Source: Rhodospirillaceae bacterium (GTDB lineage: Bacteria > Pseudomonadota > Alphaproteobacteria > Micavibrionales > UBA2020). From it: a stretch of DNA of 13,573 nucleotides. The notes beneath the pieces were generated by a model. It was not told the origin of the DNA and ran no database searches. It saw only the letters and a list, made by a program, of their open reading frames with translations. Where the stretch lies: assembly GCA_003524565.1 (NCBI GenBank), contig DQGU01000216.1:370-13942 (forward strand), in the 5' to 3' direction. Position numbers and translations under genes: made by a program. This document shows, piece after piece, positions 1 through 7,049 of the stretch. Numbering within the stretch: the stretch's first letter is position 1; the number at the start of each line of letters is the position of its first letter.

Positions 1-1035
1 ATTGTCGATAACCCGCATACCAAAATCGTTTTCTGGAACCCCGCCATTTGCGATTTCAACGGCAGCATCGACGATGTCGCATCGGGACGCAAGGCGCAGC
101 GCATGAAAACCGCGGCGGGCGAAACGCACATGAAGCTGACACCGGCAGATAAAATCGTCTCTGGCATCCGCAAAGACCGCAAAGATATTTTCCTCGTCGC
201 CTTCAAAACCACGACGGGGGCGAGCGAGGATGAAATGTATCTGGCCGGCCTCAAATTGATGAAAGGCGCGCATATCAACCTTGTGCTGGTGAACGATGTT
301 GTCACGCGCATGAACATGGTGATTTGCCCCGAAGAAGCCCGCTATCATGTCACAACCGAGCGGGTGGAGGCGCTTGAAGGGCTTGTTGAAATGGCGCTCA
401 TGCGCTCCCGCGCGACATTCACGCGCTCGACCGTTGTCGAGGGGGCAGCGGGGGTTGAATGGAAATCAGAGCTTATCAGCGATAACCTGCGCGCGGTGGT
501 TGACCATTGCATCAAACGCGGCGCCTATAAACCCGTGCAAACCAAAACGCGCGGCGCGGTGACGGCGGGGCATTTCGCCGTACGCGGGCCGGACGGGAAA
601 ATCATTACATCGCGCCGCTGGTCGAATTTCAACCAGCTGAAAGAAAACGGCATGGTGCTGATTGAACCCAAGGGGCGCGATAAAGTCATCGCTTATGGCG
701 GCAAACCGTCGGTCGGCGGGCAAAGCCAGCGGATTATTTTCGAAGAGCATCCTGCGCTTGATAACATCGTGCATTTCCATTGCCCGCTGAAGCCGGATGC
801 GCCGGATAAAATCCCGCTCCGCGACCAGCGCCCGTTTGAATGCGGCAGCCATGAATGCGGCAAGAATACGTCGGACGGCCTGCGCGAAATCGAAGACGGC
901 ATCTGGGCCGTGATGCTCGACCAGCACGGGCCGAATATCGTCTATCGCAGCGATGTGCCGGCGGCGCGGGTGATTGAGCTTATCGAGCGCAATTTCGACC
1001 TCGACGATAAAACGGGCGGGCATGTCCATGGCTGA
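1..1035 (+). CDS. CoaB-like domain fused to class II aldolase-like domain (5' truncated)
   Basis: The reading frame is open from base 1, so the start lies outside the window; 344 residues are visible (numbered here from base 1). Residues ~10-140 resemble the C-terminal synthetase half of CoaBC, which joins cysteine to 4'-phosphopantothenate: an NPAICDFN segment where CoaB has AAVADY, a basic GRKAQRMK stretch, and VLVNDV (N98, D99) matching the conserved VxNDV. Residues ~145-340 look like a class II aldolase/adducin domain: GHFAVR, a PSxGG turn, VHFHCP (H258, H260) and LDQHGP (H309), the usual three zinc histidines. The glutamate that normally follows the PS turn and acts as catalytic acid is not evident. 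The 3' end overlaps the next gene by 8 bases, implying a shared transcript. The domain calls are by motif only, and the joint reaction is unknown; it need not be coenzyme A synthesis. Confidence 0.6.
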   Translation: MVDNPHTKIVFWNPAICDFNGSIDDVASGRKAQRMKTAAGETHMKLTPADKIVSGIRKDRKDIFLVAFKTTTGASEDEMYLAGLKLMKGAHINLVLVNDVVTRMNMVICPEEARYHVTTERVEALEGLVEMALMRSRATFTRSTVVEGAAGVEWKSELISDNLRAVVDHCIKRGAYKPVQTKTRGAVTAGHFAVRGPDGKIITSRRWSNFNQLKENGMVLIEPKGRDKVIAYGGKPSVGGQSQRIIFEEHPALDNIVHFHCPLKPDAPDKIPLRDQRPFECGSHECGKNTSDGLREIEDGIWAVMLDQHGPNIVYRSDVPAARVIELIERNFDLDDKTGGHVHG

Positions 1036-1573
1036 AAACCTGCCGCAATGGAAAAACCCGCTGCCGCTGCGGCTTGTGCCGTCGGACGATAGCGAGTCTT
1101 TCCGCACGCTGCCGCCGGATGCAACGGCTTTGCCGCTTGCGCCGCATCCGGGTGCTTATGGCGTGCAGCGTAAAAACCATGTGCACGAAGGCATCGACCT
1201 TTATTGCCCTGCTGGCACCGCGGTGCAGGCGGTGGAGGCGGGGACAGTGGTTGCCATCATCCCCTTCACGGGCGCGCAGGCGGGGTCGGATTGGTGGGAA
1301 AATACCGATGCCGTGCTGGTCGAGGGCGCAAGCGGCGTTGTGGTTTACGGCGAAATTGCGCCCGTGTGCAAAACGGGCGATGCGCTCGCCGCGGGCGATA
1401 CTGTCGGCCATGTGGTGACGGTTTTGAAAAAAGACAAAGGCCGCCCCATGGCCATGCTGCATCTGGAACTGCACGCACGCGGCGCGCGCGATGCACCCGA
1501 ATGGCCAAGGCCCGATAAAAAGCCCGCAACCTTGCGCGACCCTACACCGTTTTTGAAACAGGTGGCAGAATGA
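1028..1573 (+). CDS. M23-like metallopeptidase-fold protein, cytoplasmic, probably non-canonical
   Basis: A 181-residue protein with a LytM/M23-type beta domain at residues ~45-150. H53 and D57 in HEGID and H145 in MLHLEL match the three zinc ligands of M23 peptidases. The two further catalytic histidines do not match: the usual YxHL is YGEI (E109), and the first His of HxH is M143. There is no signal peptide or membrane segment, which is unusual for a peptidoglycan hydrolase. I chose ATG 1028 because GGGCGGG (1014-1020) lies 7 bases upstream; ATG 1022 is the alternative. The start overlaps the fusion gene upstream, and the stop overlaps the next gene's ATG (ATGA). Inference: a zinc-binding or degenerate M23-fold protein serving the same pathway as its neighbours rather than a cell-wall enzyme. 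Confidence 0.6.
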   Translation: MAENLPQWKNPLPLRLVPSDDSESFRTLPPDATALPLAPHPGAYGVQRKNHVHEGIDLYCPAGTAVQAVEAGTVVAIIPFTGAQAGSDWWENTDAVLVEGASGVVVYGEIAPVCKTGDALAAGDTVGHVVTVLKKDKGRPMAMLHLELHARGARDAPEWPRPDKKPATLRDPTPFLKQVAE

Positions 1574-1920
1574 ACAAACGCGATTTTATCAAAGCAGGCG
1601 ATACCATTGTGCCCATCGCAGCCGTCGCGCGCGTGGATATATCCCGCATCGAGATGACGGGGCAGGTGGATATCACCCTCAAGGGTGGGCAGGTTTTGAC
1701 AGCGTATGATTTCGACGCCTTCGAAGCGGTGATGCTGCTGCACCCCGCCGCGCTGGAAGGGCGCCGTTTGCGCTGGGCCAAAAACGCATGGGCGTTTCAC
1801 AATCTGGTCGCCCATCCGTTGATGCAGGTCATGGTCTGGCTCGGCTTCAAACGCGCGGCCATCCGCCTGCATGACGTAACCGTGCCGAAGCCTGCCGGAT
1901 TGCGCGTGACGAAGCCCTAA
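1570..1920 (+). CDS. Conserved-looking small protein of unknown function
   Basis: A 116-residue protein whose ATG overlaps the upstream stop as ATGA, so it is translationally coupled to the M23-like gene. I do not recognise the family with certainty. The N-terminal half (residues ~10-50) is predicted to be beta-rich (VDISRIEM, QVDITLKGG, QVLTAYDF). The C-terminal half holds a distinctive block, residues 74-107, with AFHNLVAHPLMQVMVW followed by RLHDVTVPKP. The hydrophobic stretch ~79-92 is short and flanked by His (H77, H82, H101), so it could be an amphipathic or buried helix rather than a true membrane span. No signal peptide is seen. Position as third gene of a coupled operon is the only functional clue. 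The next gene is 144 bases downstream. Confidence 0.6.
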   Translation: MNKRDFIKAGDTIVPIAAVARVDISRIEMTGQVDITLKGGQVLTAYDFDAFEAVMLLHPAALEGRRLRWAKNAWAFHNLVAHPLMQVMVWLGFKRAAIRLHDVTVPKPAGLRVTKP

Positions 1921-1991
1921 AAATTGCCATAAATTTGCAGCCGGATACGGCGCATCGCTTGCGCTTCGGCGGGTTCTGGGGCAGACTCAAA

Positions 1992-2007
1992 CCCTGAATT
2001 TTCAGGG
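1992..2007. other. Short hairpin between operons
   Basis: CCCTGAA (1992-1998) and TTCAGGG (2001-2007) form a near-perfect dyad that would fold as a 6-bp stem with a 4-base loop. It lies 71 bases after the stop of the 116-residue gene and 57 bases before the next ATG. Only a weak T-rich tail (ATTTATT) follows, so a terminator role is possible but unproven. Nothing else recognisable is seen in 1921-2064. Confidence 0.3.
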
Positions 2008-2064
2008 ATTTATTGTGCGCCGCAATATCGCGGCCACCGAGCCTACGGAAAGACTGCAAGCGCC

Positions 2065-3327
2065 ATGAAAAAGAACCGTCCGAATTCTTCCTCGCATATC
2101 ATCCTGACGTCGCACCCGCCCAAAGACGGCAAAGTGCCGAAGGTCAGCTGGGGCGCACAAACGCTGGAAGAGCGCGGCCCCCTGATTGCCAGCATGGCCG
2201 ACCATGCGGCGTCCAACGTCATCGGTGCGTATTCGGGCGCCTATTCGGTTTACCGCGCGATGGCGGTGGCGATTGGCGTGCTTGACCCGCTGCATGTGCC
2301 GGATTTGACGAACACCGCGCCTGCCGAAAAAATCGGCCCGCATCCGCAATGGACGGACCCGGAGAAAATCGTGAGCCTCGACCCGTGGGGTCACATGGTG
2401 GGCGATGCGTTTGATGATTACCGCAAAAAAGGCCTCGACGTGCGCCCGACGATTGCGGTGACCAAAGCGCATATCAACATGCCCGAAATCAAGGATGCGA
2501 TTGCCGCAGGCCGTTTGAAGCCCGATGGCGATATTCTGAAAGCCAATGGCGATGTGAAAGTCACCAAGGCCGCGATTGACCCTGTGTGGTATCTGCCGGG
2601 CATTGCGAAGCGTTTTGAGATTGAGGAAACCGACCTTCGCCGCGCGCTTTTCGAATATTCTGGCGGCATGTTCCCCGAGCTGATTACCCGCAGCGATTTG
2701 AAAGTATTCCTGCCGCCCATCGGCGGGCATACGCTGTATTTCTTCGGCGATGTGTCCACCATTGGCAACCCGAATGTGAAGCTGTCCTGCCGTCTGCATG
2801 ACGAATGCAACGGTTCGGATGTTTTCGGCTCCGACATCTGCACCTGCCGTCCGTATCTGTGCCATGGCATCGAAATTTGCATCGAACAGGCGCAGCAGGG
2901 CGGCAACGGCCTTATCGTTTACAACCGCAAGGAAGGCCGTGCGCTCGGCGAGGTTACCAAGTTCCTCGTTTACAACGCGCGCAAGCGTCAAGAAGGCGGC
3001 GACCGCGCCGACAAATATTTCGAGCGCACCGAATGCGTGGCGGGTGTGCAGGATATGCGATTCCAGCAGCTGATGCCCGATATTTTCCACTGGCTCGGCA
3101 TCACCAAAATCGACCGTTTTGCCTCCATGAGCGATATGAAGTACAACGCGCTCAAATCACAGGGCATCGAAGTGGGCGAGCGCATTGAAATTCCGCCGTA
3201 TCTCATCCCCGCCGACGCGTCGGTGGAGATGGAAGCGAAAAAAGCCGCCGGCTATTTCGCCGAAAAAACCGGCGTGATGCAGCAGGAAGACCTCAAGGAT
3301 GTCAAAGGCCGCAGCCTTGAAGAATAA
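2065..3327 (+). CDS. GTP cyclohydrolase II family protein, URC1-like
   Basis: A 420-residue protein, about twice the length of E. coli RibA. The C-terminal part (~235-400) is a GTP cyclohydrolase II domain. RLHDEC (C248) with C259 and C261 reproduces exactly the spacing of the RibA zinc cysteines C54/C65/C67; YNRKEGR and TKFLVY (Y303) follow, the latter matching the catalytic tyrosine Y105 with a 4-residue insertion. The N-terminal ~230 residues have no counterpart in RibA. This long form is known from the uracil catabolic (URC) pathway, where URC1 acts with a uracil phosphoribosyltransferase and URC4 (DUF1688). The upp gene two positions downstream supports URC1 over riboflavin synthesis, but no DUF1688 gene is present. 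The ribosome site is weak (GGAAAG about 12 bases before the ATG). The next gene overlaps its 3' end by 29 bases. Confidence 0.8.
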   Translation: MKKNRPNSSSHIILTSHPPKDGKVPKVSWGAQTLEERGPLIASMADHAASNVIGAYSGAYSVYRAMAVAIGVLDPLHVPDLTNTAPAEKIGPHPQWTDPEKIVSLDPWGHMVGDAFDDYRKKGLDVRPTIAVTKAHINMPEIKDAIAAGRLKPDGDILKANGDVKVTKAAIDPVWYLPGIAKRFEIEETDLRRALFEYSGGMFPELITRSDLKVFLPPIGGHTLYFFGDVSTIGNPNVKLSCRLHDECNGSDVFGSDICTCRPYLCHGIEICIEQAQQGGNGLIVYNRKEGRALGEVTKFLVYNARKRQEGGDRADKYFERTECVAGVQDMRFQQLMPDIFHWLGITKIDRFASMSDMKYNALKSQGIEVGERIEIPPYLIPADASVEMEAKKAAGYFAEKTGVMQQEDLKDVKGRSLEE

Positions 3328-4138
3328 CGATTTCGACCCTGCATTCGATATCGCCCTGATGACGGAAGCTGCGCGCAGCGCGGCGGCCGGACTCAAGGCG
3401 GATTTTGCCGCGCTCGATACCCTTGTCATCGACGAAAAAGGCCCCGGCGATTTCGTATCGCGCGCCGACCGCAAGGCGGAGGAAACCGTTGTCGGCATCC
3501 TTTCCACCGCGCGGCCCGACTGGGGCTTTCTGGGCGAGGAGGGCACGGACCGCCGCGGCAACGACGCGCGTTTCCGCTGGATTATCGATCCCCTCGACGG
3601 CACCAATAATTTCGTGCACGGCCTGCCGCACTGGTGCGTGACGATTGCGCTGGAGCGTCACGGGGAAATTATCGCGGGCGTGACCTATAGCCCGCTGCTG
3701 GATGAAATGTTCCATGCGTATAAAGGCGGCGGCGTTTTCCTGAACGGCCAGCCGCTGAAGCGTATGGCACGGCATGATTTGAAAAACGCCATGATAGACG
3801 TGGACCCCGGCCATGCCCGCCGCGACGCCGCGCAATTCGCGCAGTTTTCAAAAGTCGTCGCCGCGGCTGAAAAACACTGCGCCGCGGTGCGTATCGAAGG
3901 TGCAGGCGCGCTTGACCTTTGCTATCTGGCGGCGGGGCGGTTTGATGTGATGTTCCATGCAGGCGGCGCGAAGCCGTGGGATATTGCCGCAGGGTTTTTG
4001 TATGTGCGCGAGCAGGGCATCATCGTGACAACGCCGGAGGGCAAACCCGCCGGCATCGACAACGGCCTGTTCCTTGCCGCCGCGCCCGCGATGCACAAAG
4101 CGTTTTCCGCACTGATTGAATGGCCGGCGGTCAGCTGA
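3299..4138 (+). CDS. Inositol monophosphatase family phosphatase
   Basis: A 279-residue protein of the usual length for the Mg-dependent, lithium-sensitive inositol monophosphatase superfamily. Metal-site motifs are intact: E80/E81 in GEEGTD, D97 and D100 in IDPLDGTNNF, and D228 in PWDIAAG near the C-terminal end of the core. ALDLCYLAAGRFDV is the typical segment before the last metal ligand. Family members hydrolyse inositol phosphates, histidinol phosphate, PAP or other small phosphates, and the substrate cannot be chosen from sequence. The chosen ATG overlaps the upstream GTP cyclohydrolase-like gene by 29 bases and has AGGAAG about 8-9 bases before it; ATG 3359 would be a later alternative. 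It lies between a URC1-like gene and upp, so a role removing a phosphate from a uracil or nucleotide breakdown intermediate is an attractive inference only. Confidence 0.88.
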   Translation: MSKAAALKNNDFDPAFDIALMTEAARSAAAGLKADFAALDTLVIDEKGPGDFVSRADRKAEETVVGILSTARPDWGFLGEEGTDRRGNDARFRWIIDPLDGTNNFVHGLPHWCVTIALERHGEIIAGVTYSPLLDEMFHAYKGGGVFLNGQPLKRMARHDLKNAMIDVDPGHARRDAAQFAQFSKVVAAAEKHCAAVRIEGAGALDLCYLAAGRFDVMFHAGGAKPWDIAAGFLYVREQGIIVTTPEGKPAGIDNGLFLAAAPAMHKAFSALIEWPAVS

Positions 4139-4175
4139 CCTTCTTGCCCATATTGATGAAACGAAAGGTATGACC

Positions 4176-4817
4176 ATGACCAAAGAATTCCCCAACGTGC
4201 AGCTGATTGACCATCCGCTTATCCAGCACAAGCTGACGATTATGCGCGATAAAAACACGGCGACGCAGGATTTCCGCAACCTTATCCGCGAAGTGTCCAT
4301 CATCATGGGCTATGAAGTCCTGCGCGACTTGCCGCTGGAGGATGTGGAGATTGAAACCCCGCTTGAAAAAATGACAGGCAAGATGCTGGCGGGTAAAAAA
4401 ATGTGCATCGTGCCGATTTTGCGCGCGGGCACGGGTTTTCTGGACGGTCTTTTGCAGCTGGTACCCTCGGCGCGTGTGGGGCATATCGGCCTTTACCGCG
4501 ACCCTGAAACGCTTATCCCCGTCGAATATTACATGAAGATGCCCGAAGACCTTGCGAACCGTCAGGTCATCGTTGTTGACCCGATGCTGGCGACCGGCCA
4601 CAGCGCAGTTGCAGCAGTGGAGCGCATCAAGGATTGCGATGCGACGGATATTAAATTCATGTGCCTGATTGCCGCGCCGGAGGGGCTGAAGACGTTCCAC
4701 GAAGCGCATCCGGATGTGACGGTTTATACCGCGGCCATCGACCGCCAGCTAAATGACCACGGCTATATCCTGCCGGGTATCGGCGATGCGGGCGACCGTA
4801 TTTTTGGCACGAAATAA
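4176..4817 (+). CDS. upp: Uracil phosphoribosyltransferase
   Basis: A 213-residue enzyme that converts uracil and PRPP into UMP; E. coli Upp has 208 residues. The PRPP loop is VVDPMLATGHSAV (134-146), and the uracil-binding end is GYILPGIGDAGDRIFGTK (196-213), both closely matching the family. In the PRPP loop a His stands where E. coli has Gly, a variable position. VPSARVGHIGLYRDPETL is also typical. I chose ATG 4176 because AAAGG (4164-4168) is 7 bases upstream; ATG 4170 would be too close, and the long open frame back to 4116 runs into the phosphatase gene. It lies 37 bases after the phosphatase stop, so it is likely co-transcribed. It may serve pyrimidine salvage or the first step of URC-type uracil catabolism. 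It is convergent with the next gene, 7 bases apart. Confidence 0.95.
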   Translation: MTKEFPNVQLIDHPLIQHKLTIMRDKNTATQDFRNLIREVSIIMGYEVLRDLPLEDVEIETPLEKMTGKMLAGKKMCIVPILRAGTGFLDGLLQLVPSARVGHIGLYRDPETLIPVEYYMKMPEDLANRQVIVVDPMLATGHSAVAAVERIKDCDATDIKFMCLIAAPEGLKTFHEAHPDVTVYTAAIDRQLNDHGYILPGIGDAGDRIFGTK

Positions 4818-4824
4818 GACAGTT

Positions 4825-5883
4825 TTACGCCGGTTTCGACGTACTGGGGGCGGCGCTTGCCGCCCTCACTGTTTGCGGCGGCGGTTCCGCCAGCCCGTTT
4901 GATTGCGGGTTGATAAGTTTCATCAGCTTGTCGCAGTTTTCTTGTTCAAACCCTGCGCGGTGCGCAAAGGTGGCCATCGTCCACATGCTCATCTGCTGGT
5001 TGGAATAGCCGACGTTGGATTCTTCCTGCTTGTAAAGTTTGCGCACCAGTTCGTCTGGTCCCGCCGTATTATGCGACGGTGCGCCGATGCTGCTGACCAC
5101 GGCCTTCAGGCGTGAAGCGGCTGCGCCGTGTCCCTCTTGTTCGAGCAGCGCGCCCGCGGCGCTGAGGTCGGCGGCGGCTTTTTGTTTCAGCCCGTCGATA
5201 TAGCTTTCGCCCACGGCACTGACGCCCATATCGAGCGGGAAGGCGCTTTTGTAAAGGCGGCTTTCAATTTCGTTGTTCAGATACATCTGCGCCGCAAGGG
5301 CGGTCGCCTGCGCCGATTGCAAGGCGGGCGCATCGCCTGCTGCGCCGACATAGCGGAACGTGTTGTCGTTCGGCGATACATAGCCAAGCTCGGTTTCGCG
5401 CTGTTCGTAGGCCTTGTGTTCAATCTGGCGTTGTTCACGCTCCAGCGCGTAGCGCTCTTCCTGTGACAATCCCGTTTTTGCGGCGTGGAGGCCGAAAATA
5501 CGCTGCATGAATGTCTGCTTGTTTTCTGTGGTATCCGCCGCGGCGGTTTTGAATTTTTCGGCGTGCGCGGCCTGCTGGTCTGCGACTTGTTGTTTGATAT
5601 CTGCGGAAATTTCATCACGGTGCGCATGGAAAAAAGCGGTTTTTTCGGCGGCGCGCAACGTGCGCTCCGCTGCCTGCGCGATAAGAAGGGCTGTTTTTGT
5701 ATCGGCGCTGACAATGCCGGATTTCTCGGCGGCGGCACCTGCCGCACCATCAACGGGGCCGGCGGCATATTTTTTCTCAAGGCTGTCATCGCCCAGAAGG
5801 CCTGTAATCATTTCGCCAAGCCGCGCATTCAGGATGTCGCGCGTTTGTTTGACGGCTTGTTTGTCTTGGTTGGGCTCGGTCAT
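4825..5883 (-). CDS. Hypothetical alanine/glutamine-rich helical protein
   Basis: A 352-residue protein that I do not recognise. It is rich in Ala, Gln, Glu and Lys, with long stretches likely to be helical (~60-125 and ~140-175, e.g. EERYALEREQRQIEHKAYEQ). It has no signal peptide, no membrane segment and no cysteine-rich motif; a single Cys lies near the C-terminus. The last ~25 residues are Pro/Ala/Ser-rich and probably disordered. The composition recalls secreted-effector or scaffold-type proteins, but nothing specific supports that. The reading frame has normal codon use for this window and no overlapping alternative of similar quality, so I take it as real. It ends 7 bases from the upp stop. 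A GC-rich dyad inside its 3' end (GGGCGGC 4848-4854, GCCGCCC 4859-4865) could slow transcription arriving from either side. Confidence 0.65.
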   Translation of the reverse strand: MTEPNQDKQAVKQTRDILNARLGEMITGLLGDDSLEKKYAAGPVDGAAGAAAEKSGIVSADTKTALLIAQAAERTLRAAEKTAFFHAHRDEISADIKQQVADQQAAHAEKFKTAAADTTENKQTFMQRIFGLHAAKTGLSQEERYALEREQRQIEHKAYEQRETELGYVSPNDNTFRYVGAAGDAPALQSAQATALAAQMYLNNEIESRLYKSAFPLDMGVSAVGESYIDGLKQKAAADLSAAGALLEQEGHGAAASRLKAVVSSIGAPSHNTAGPDELVRKLYKQEESNVGYSNQQMSMWTMATFAHRAGFEQENCDKLMKLINPQSNGLAEPPPQTVRAASAAPSTSKPA

Positions 5884-6033
5884 GGGCAGCCTCGCTTGGC
5901 GTTTGGACTTAACCCGATTCTATTGCCATAACGTTAAAAACTGGTAAAACCAGCGCTAATATGCGGAAAAAGCACAAAAAAATTGCCCGATTGCGCTATT
6001 CTCTAGCCCAGAACCGGACAGGAGGGCGCCGCA

Positions 6034-6585
6034 ATGCAAATCAGGAAAACATTGTTCATGCTGGTGATGCTGCTGGGGCTTTGCCTGCCCGTGGCGGCAA
6101 AGGCGCAGGAAGACGGCGCGGTCAAACGCCCGAAGGTTATCGAGAAAAGCATCGCGCCGCTGGGGCAGGTCACGTCACGCCCGCGCGCCTGCACCCAGAT
6201 GTGGTGCATGGAGGGCTATACCCTCAACCTCAGCGCCAGCGCCTGGCCGCACGGATATTACCAGTTTAAGATTATCGCGGATGAAAATGTTTATAATTGC
6301 GAAGGGCAATTGCCGCTGCCGACCTGCGGCATGCCGGCGGTGACGTGCAATGACAAGGCCGTGCAAATCGGCGAAAGCGGCTGCGCCCTGCCGCCGGATG
6401 CGCAAAGTTTTCATGCGCTGACGCTGTCTAAAATCCCTGAAAATCTGGTGGTTTCCATCACGGGGCCGACGGGCGCAGTGACGCATGAAAGCAAGCTTGA
6501 GAAAAAATGCGGCTTCCCGAACGGCGAGGGGTGCGATCCGCGCCCCTGCTGCAGCGCGGGCGAAAGCCTTTACATCGAATGGTGA
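6034..6585 (+). CDS. Secreted cysteine-rich protein of unknown function
   Basis: A 183-residue protein with a clear Sec signal peptide: MQIRK, a hydrophobic core (residues ~6-20), and a probable cut after AKA (residue 24). The ATG is preceded by an excellent ribosome site, AGGAGGG (6020-6026), 7 bases away. The mature part holds ten cysteines (53, 58, 89, 98, 105, 117, 159, 167, 172, 173), an even number fit for five disulphides in the periplasm or outside. SITGPTGAVTHESKL and the beta-rich middle suggest a small beta-sandwich, but I recognise no family. No lipobox is present, since C17 lies within the hydrophobic core and is not set in a lipoprotein motif. The gene stands alone between a divergent gene and a shared terminator. 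Confidence 0.75.
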   Translation: MQIRKTLFMLVMLLGLCLPVAAKAQEDGAVKRPKVIEKSIAPLGQVTSRPRACTQMWCMEGYTLNLSASAWPHGYYQFKIIADENVYNCEGQLPLPTCGMPAVTCNDKAVQIGESGCALPPDAQSFHALTLSKIPENLVVSITGPTGAVTHESKLEKKCGFPNGEGCDPRPCCSAGESLYIEW

Positions 6586-6586
6586 T

Positions 6587-6620
6587 AAAAAAATCCCCCG
6601 CAGCCGCGGGGGATTTTTTT
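6587..6620. terminator. Bidirectional Rho-independent terminator
   Basis: Seven A's, then T, CCCCCGC, loop AGCC, GCGGGGG, A and seven T's form a stem of up to 15 bp with a U-tract on either strand. It starts one base after the stop codon of the secreted cysteine-rich gene and ends 10 bases from the stop of the DUF305 gene, so it can close both converging transcripts. Confidence 0.95.
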
Positions 6621-6630
6621 AGGCAGATTC

Positions 6631-7020
6631 TTATTCGCTTTTGGCGGCGGCGTTTTTGTCCAGCCAGCCTTGCAGGAAGGCGATTTCTTTTTCCTGCGCG
6701 GCGATGATGTCTTCGGCCAGTTTGCGGATTTCAGCGTCCTTGCCTTTTTCCAGCACGATTTTCGCCATGTCGATGGCGCCCTGATGGTGCGGTATCATGC
6801 CGCGCGCGAAGTCGATATCAGCATCGCCCGTCGGCGCAATCGCCATGTCGTGGTGCATTTTTTCCATGGCGTCTGCGTAAACATCGGCAGGGGCTTTCGT
6901 GTCTGCATCCTGCGCGGGTTGTTCCTGATGCTGGCTATGCACAAGGTTGTGCTGATCCGCCAGCGAGGCATTGGAAAGTCCGGCAACGGCCAGCATGGCC
7001 ATAAACAGATGACGTTTCAT
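6631..7020 (-). CDS. Secreted DUF305 family protein
   Basis: A 129-residue protein. An N-terminal signal peptide (MKRH then a hydrophobic run, likely cut near ASLA, residue ~21) sends it out of the cytoplasm. The mature part carries the DUF305 signature: DFARGMIPHHQGAIDMA (residues 70-86, H78/H79) and the helical EIRKLAEDIIAAQEKEI followed by a WL. DUF305 proteins are ferritin-like helical bundles; some, such as cyanobacterial CopM, bind copper through Met and His, and MEKMHHDM (52-59) here would fit metal binding. The ribosome site AAGGAGAG lies about 5 bases upstream. It starts only 29 bases after the phaC stop with no terminator between, so it is probably the last gene of the phaE-phaC operon, an unexpected partner for PHA synthesis. 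Confidence 0.88.
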   Translation of the reverse strand: MKRHLFMAMLAVAGLSNASLADQHNLVHSQHQEQPAQDADTKAPADVYADAMEKMHHDMAIAPTGDADIDFARGMIPHHQGAIDMAKIVLEKGKDAEIRKLAEDIIAAQEKEIAFLQGWLDKNAAAKSE

Positions 7021-7049
7021 GCGTCTCTCCTTCTGTACGGTTTGCGGGT

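Noticed and set aside
2002..3090. Long open frame of 362 codons on the minus strand
   Set aside because: It is the mirror of the GTP cyclohydrolase-like gene, whose zinc cysteines and catalytic tyrosine are intact; the minus-strand product has a His/Arg-rich shadow composition.
2065..3327. Standard riboflavin gene ribA
   Set aside because: The protein is about twice RibA length with a unique N-terminal half, and it stands with upp, not with riboflavin genes; the URC1-type reading is better, though not proven.
4116..4175. Upstream extension of upp to ATG 4116
   Set aside because: It would overlap the phosphatase gene, lacks a ribosome site and adds residues absent from the family; ATG 4176 has AAAGG at 7 bases.
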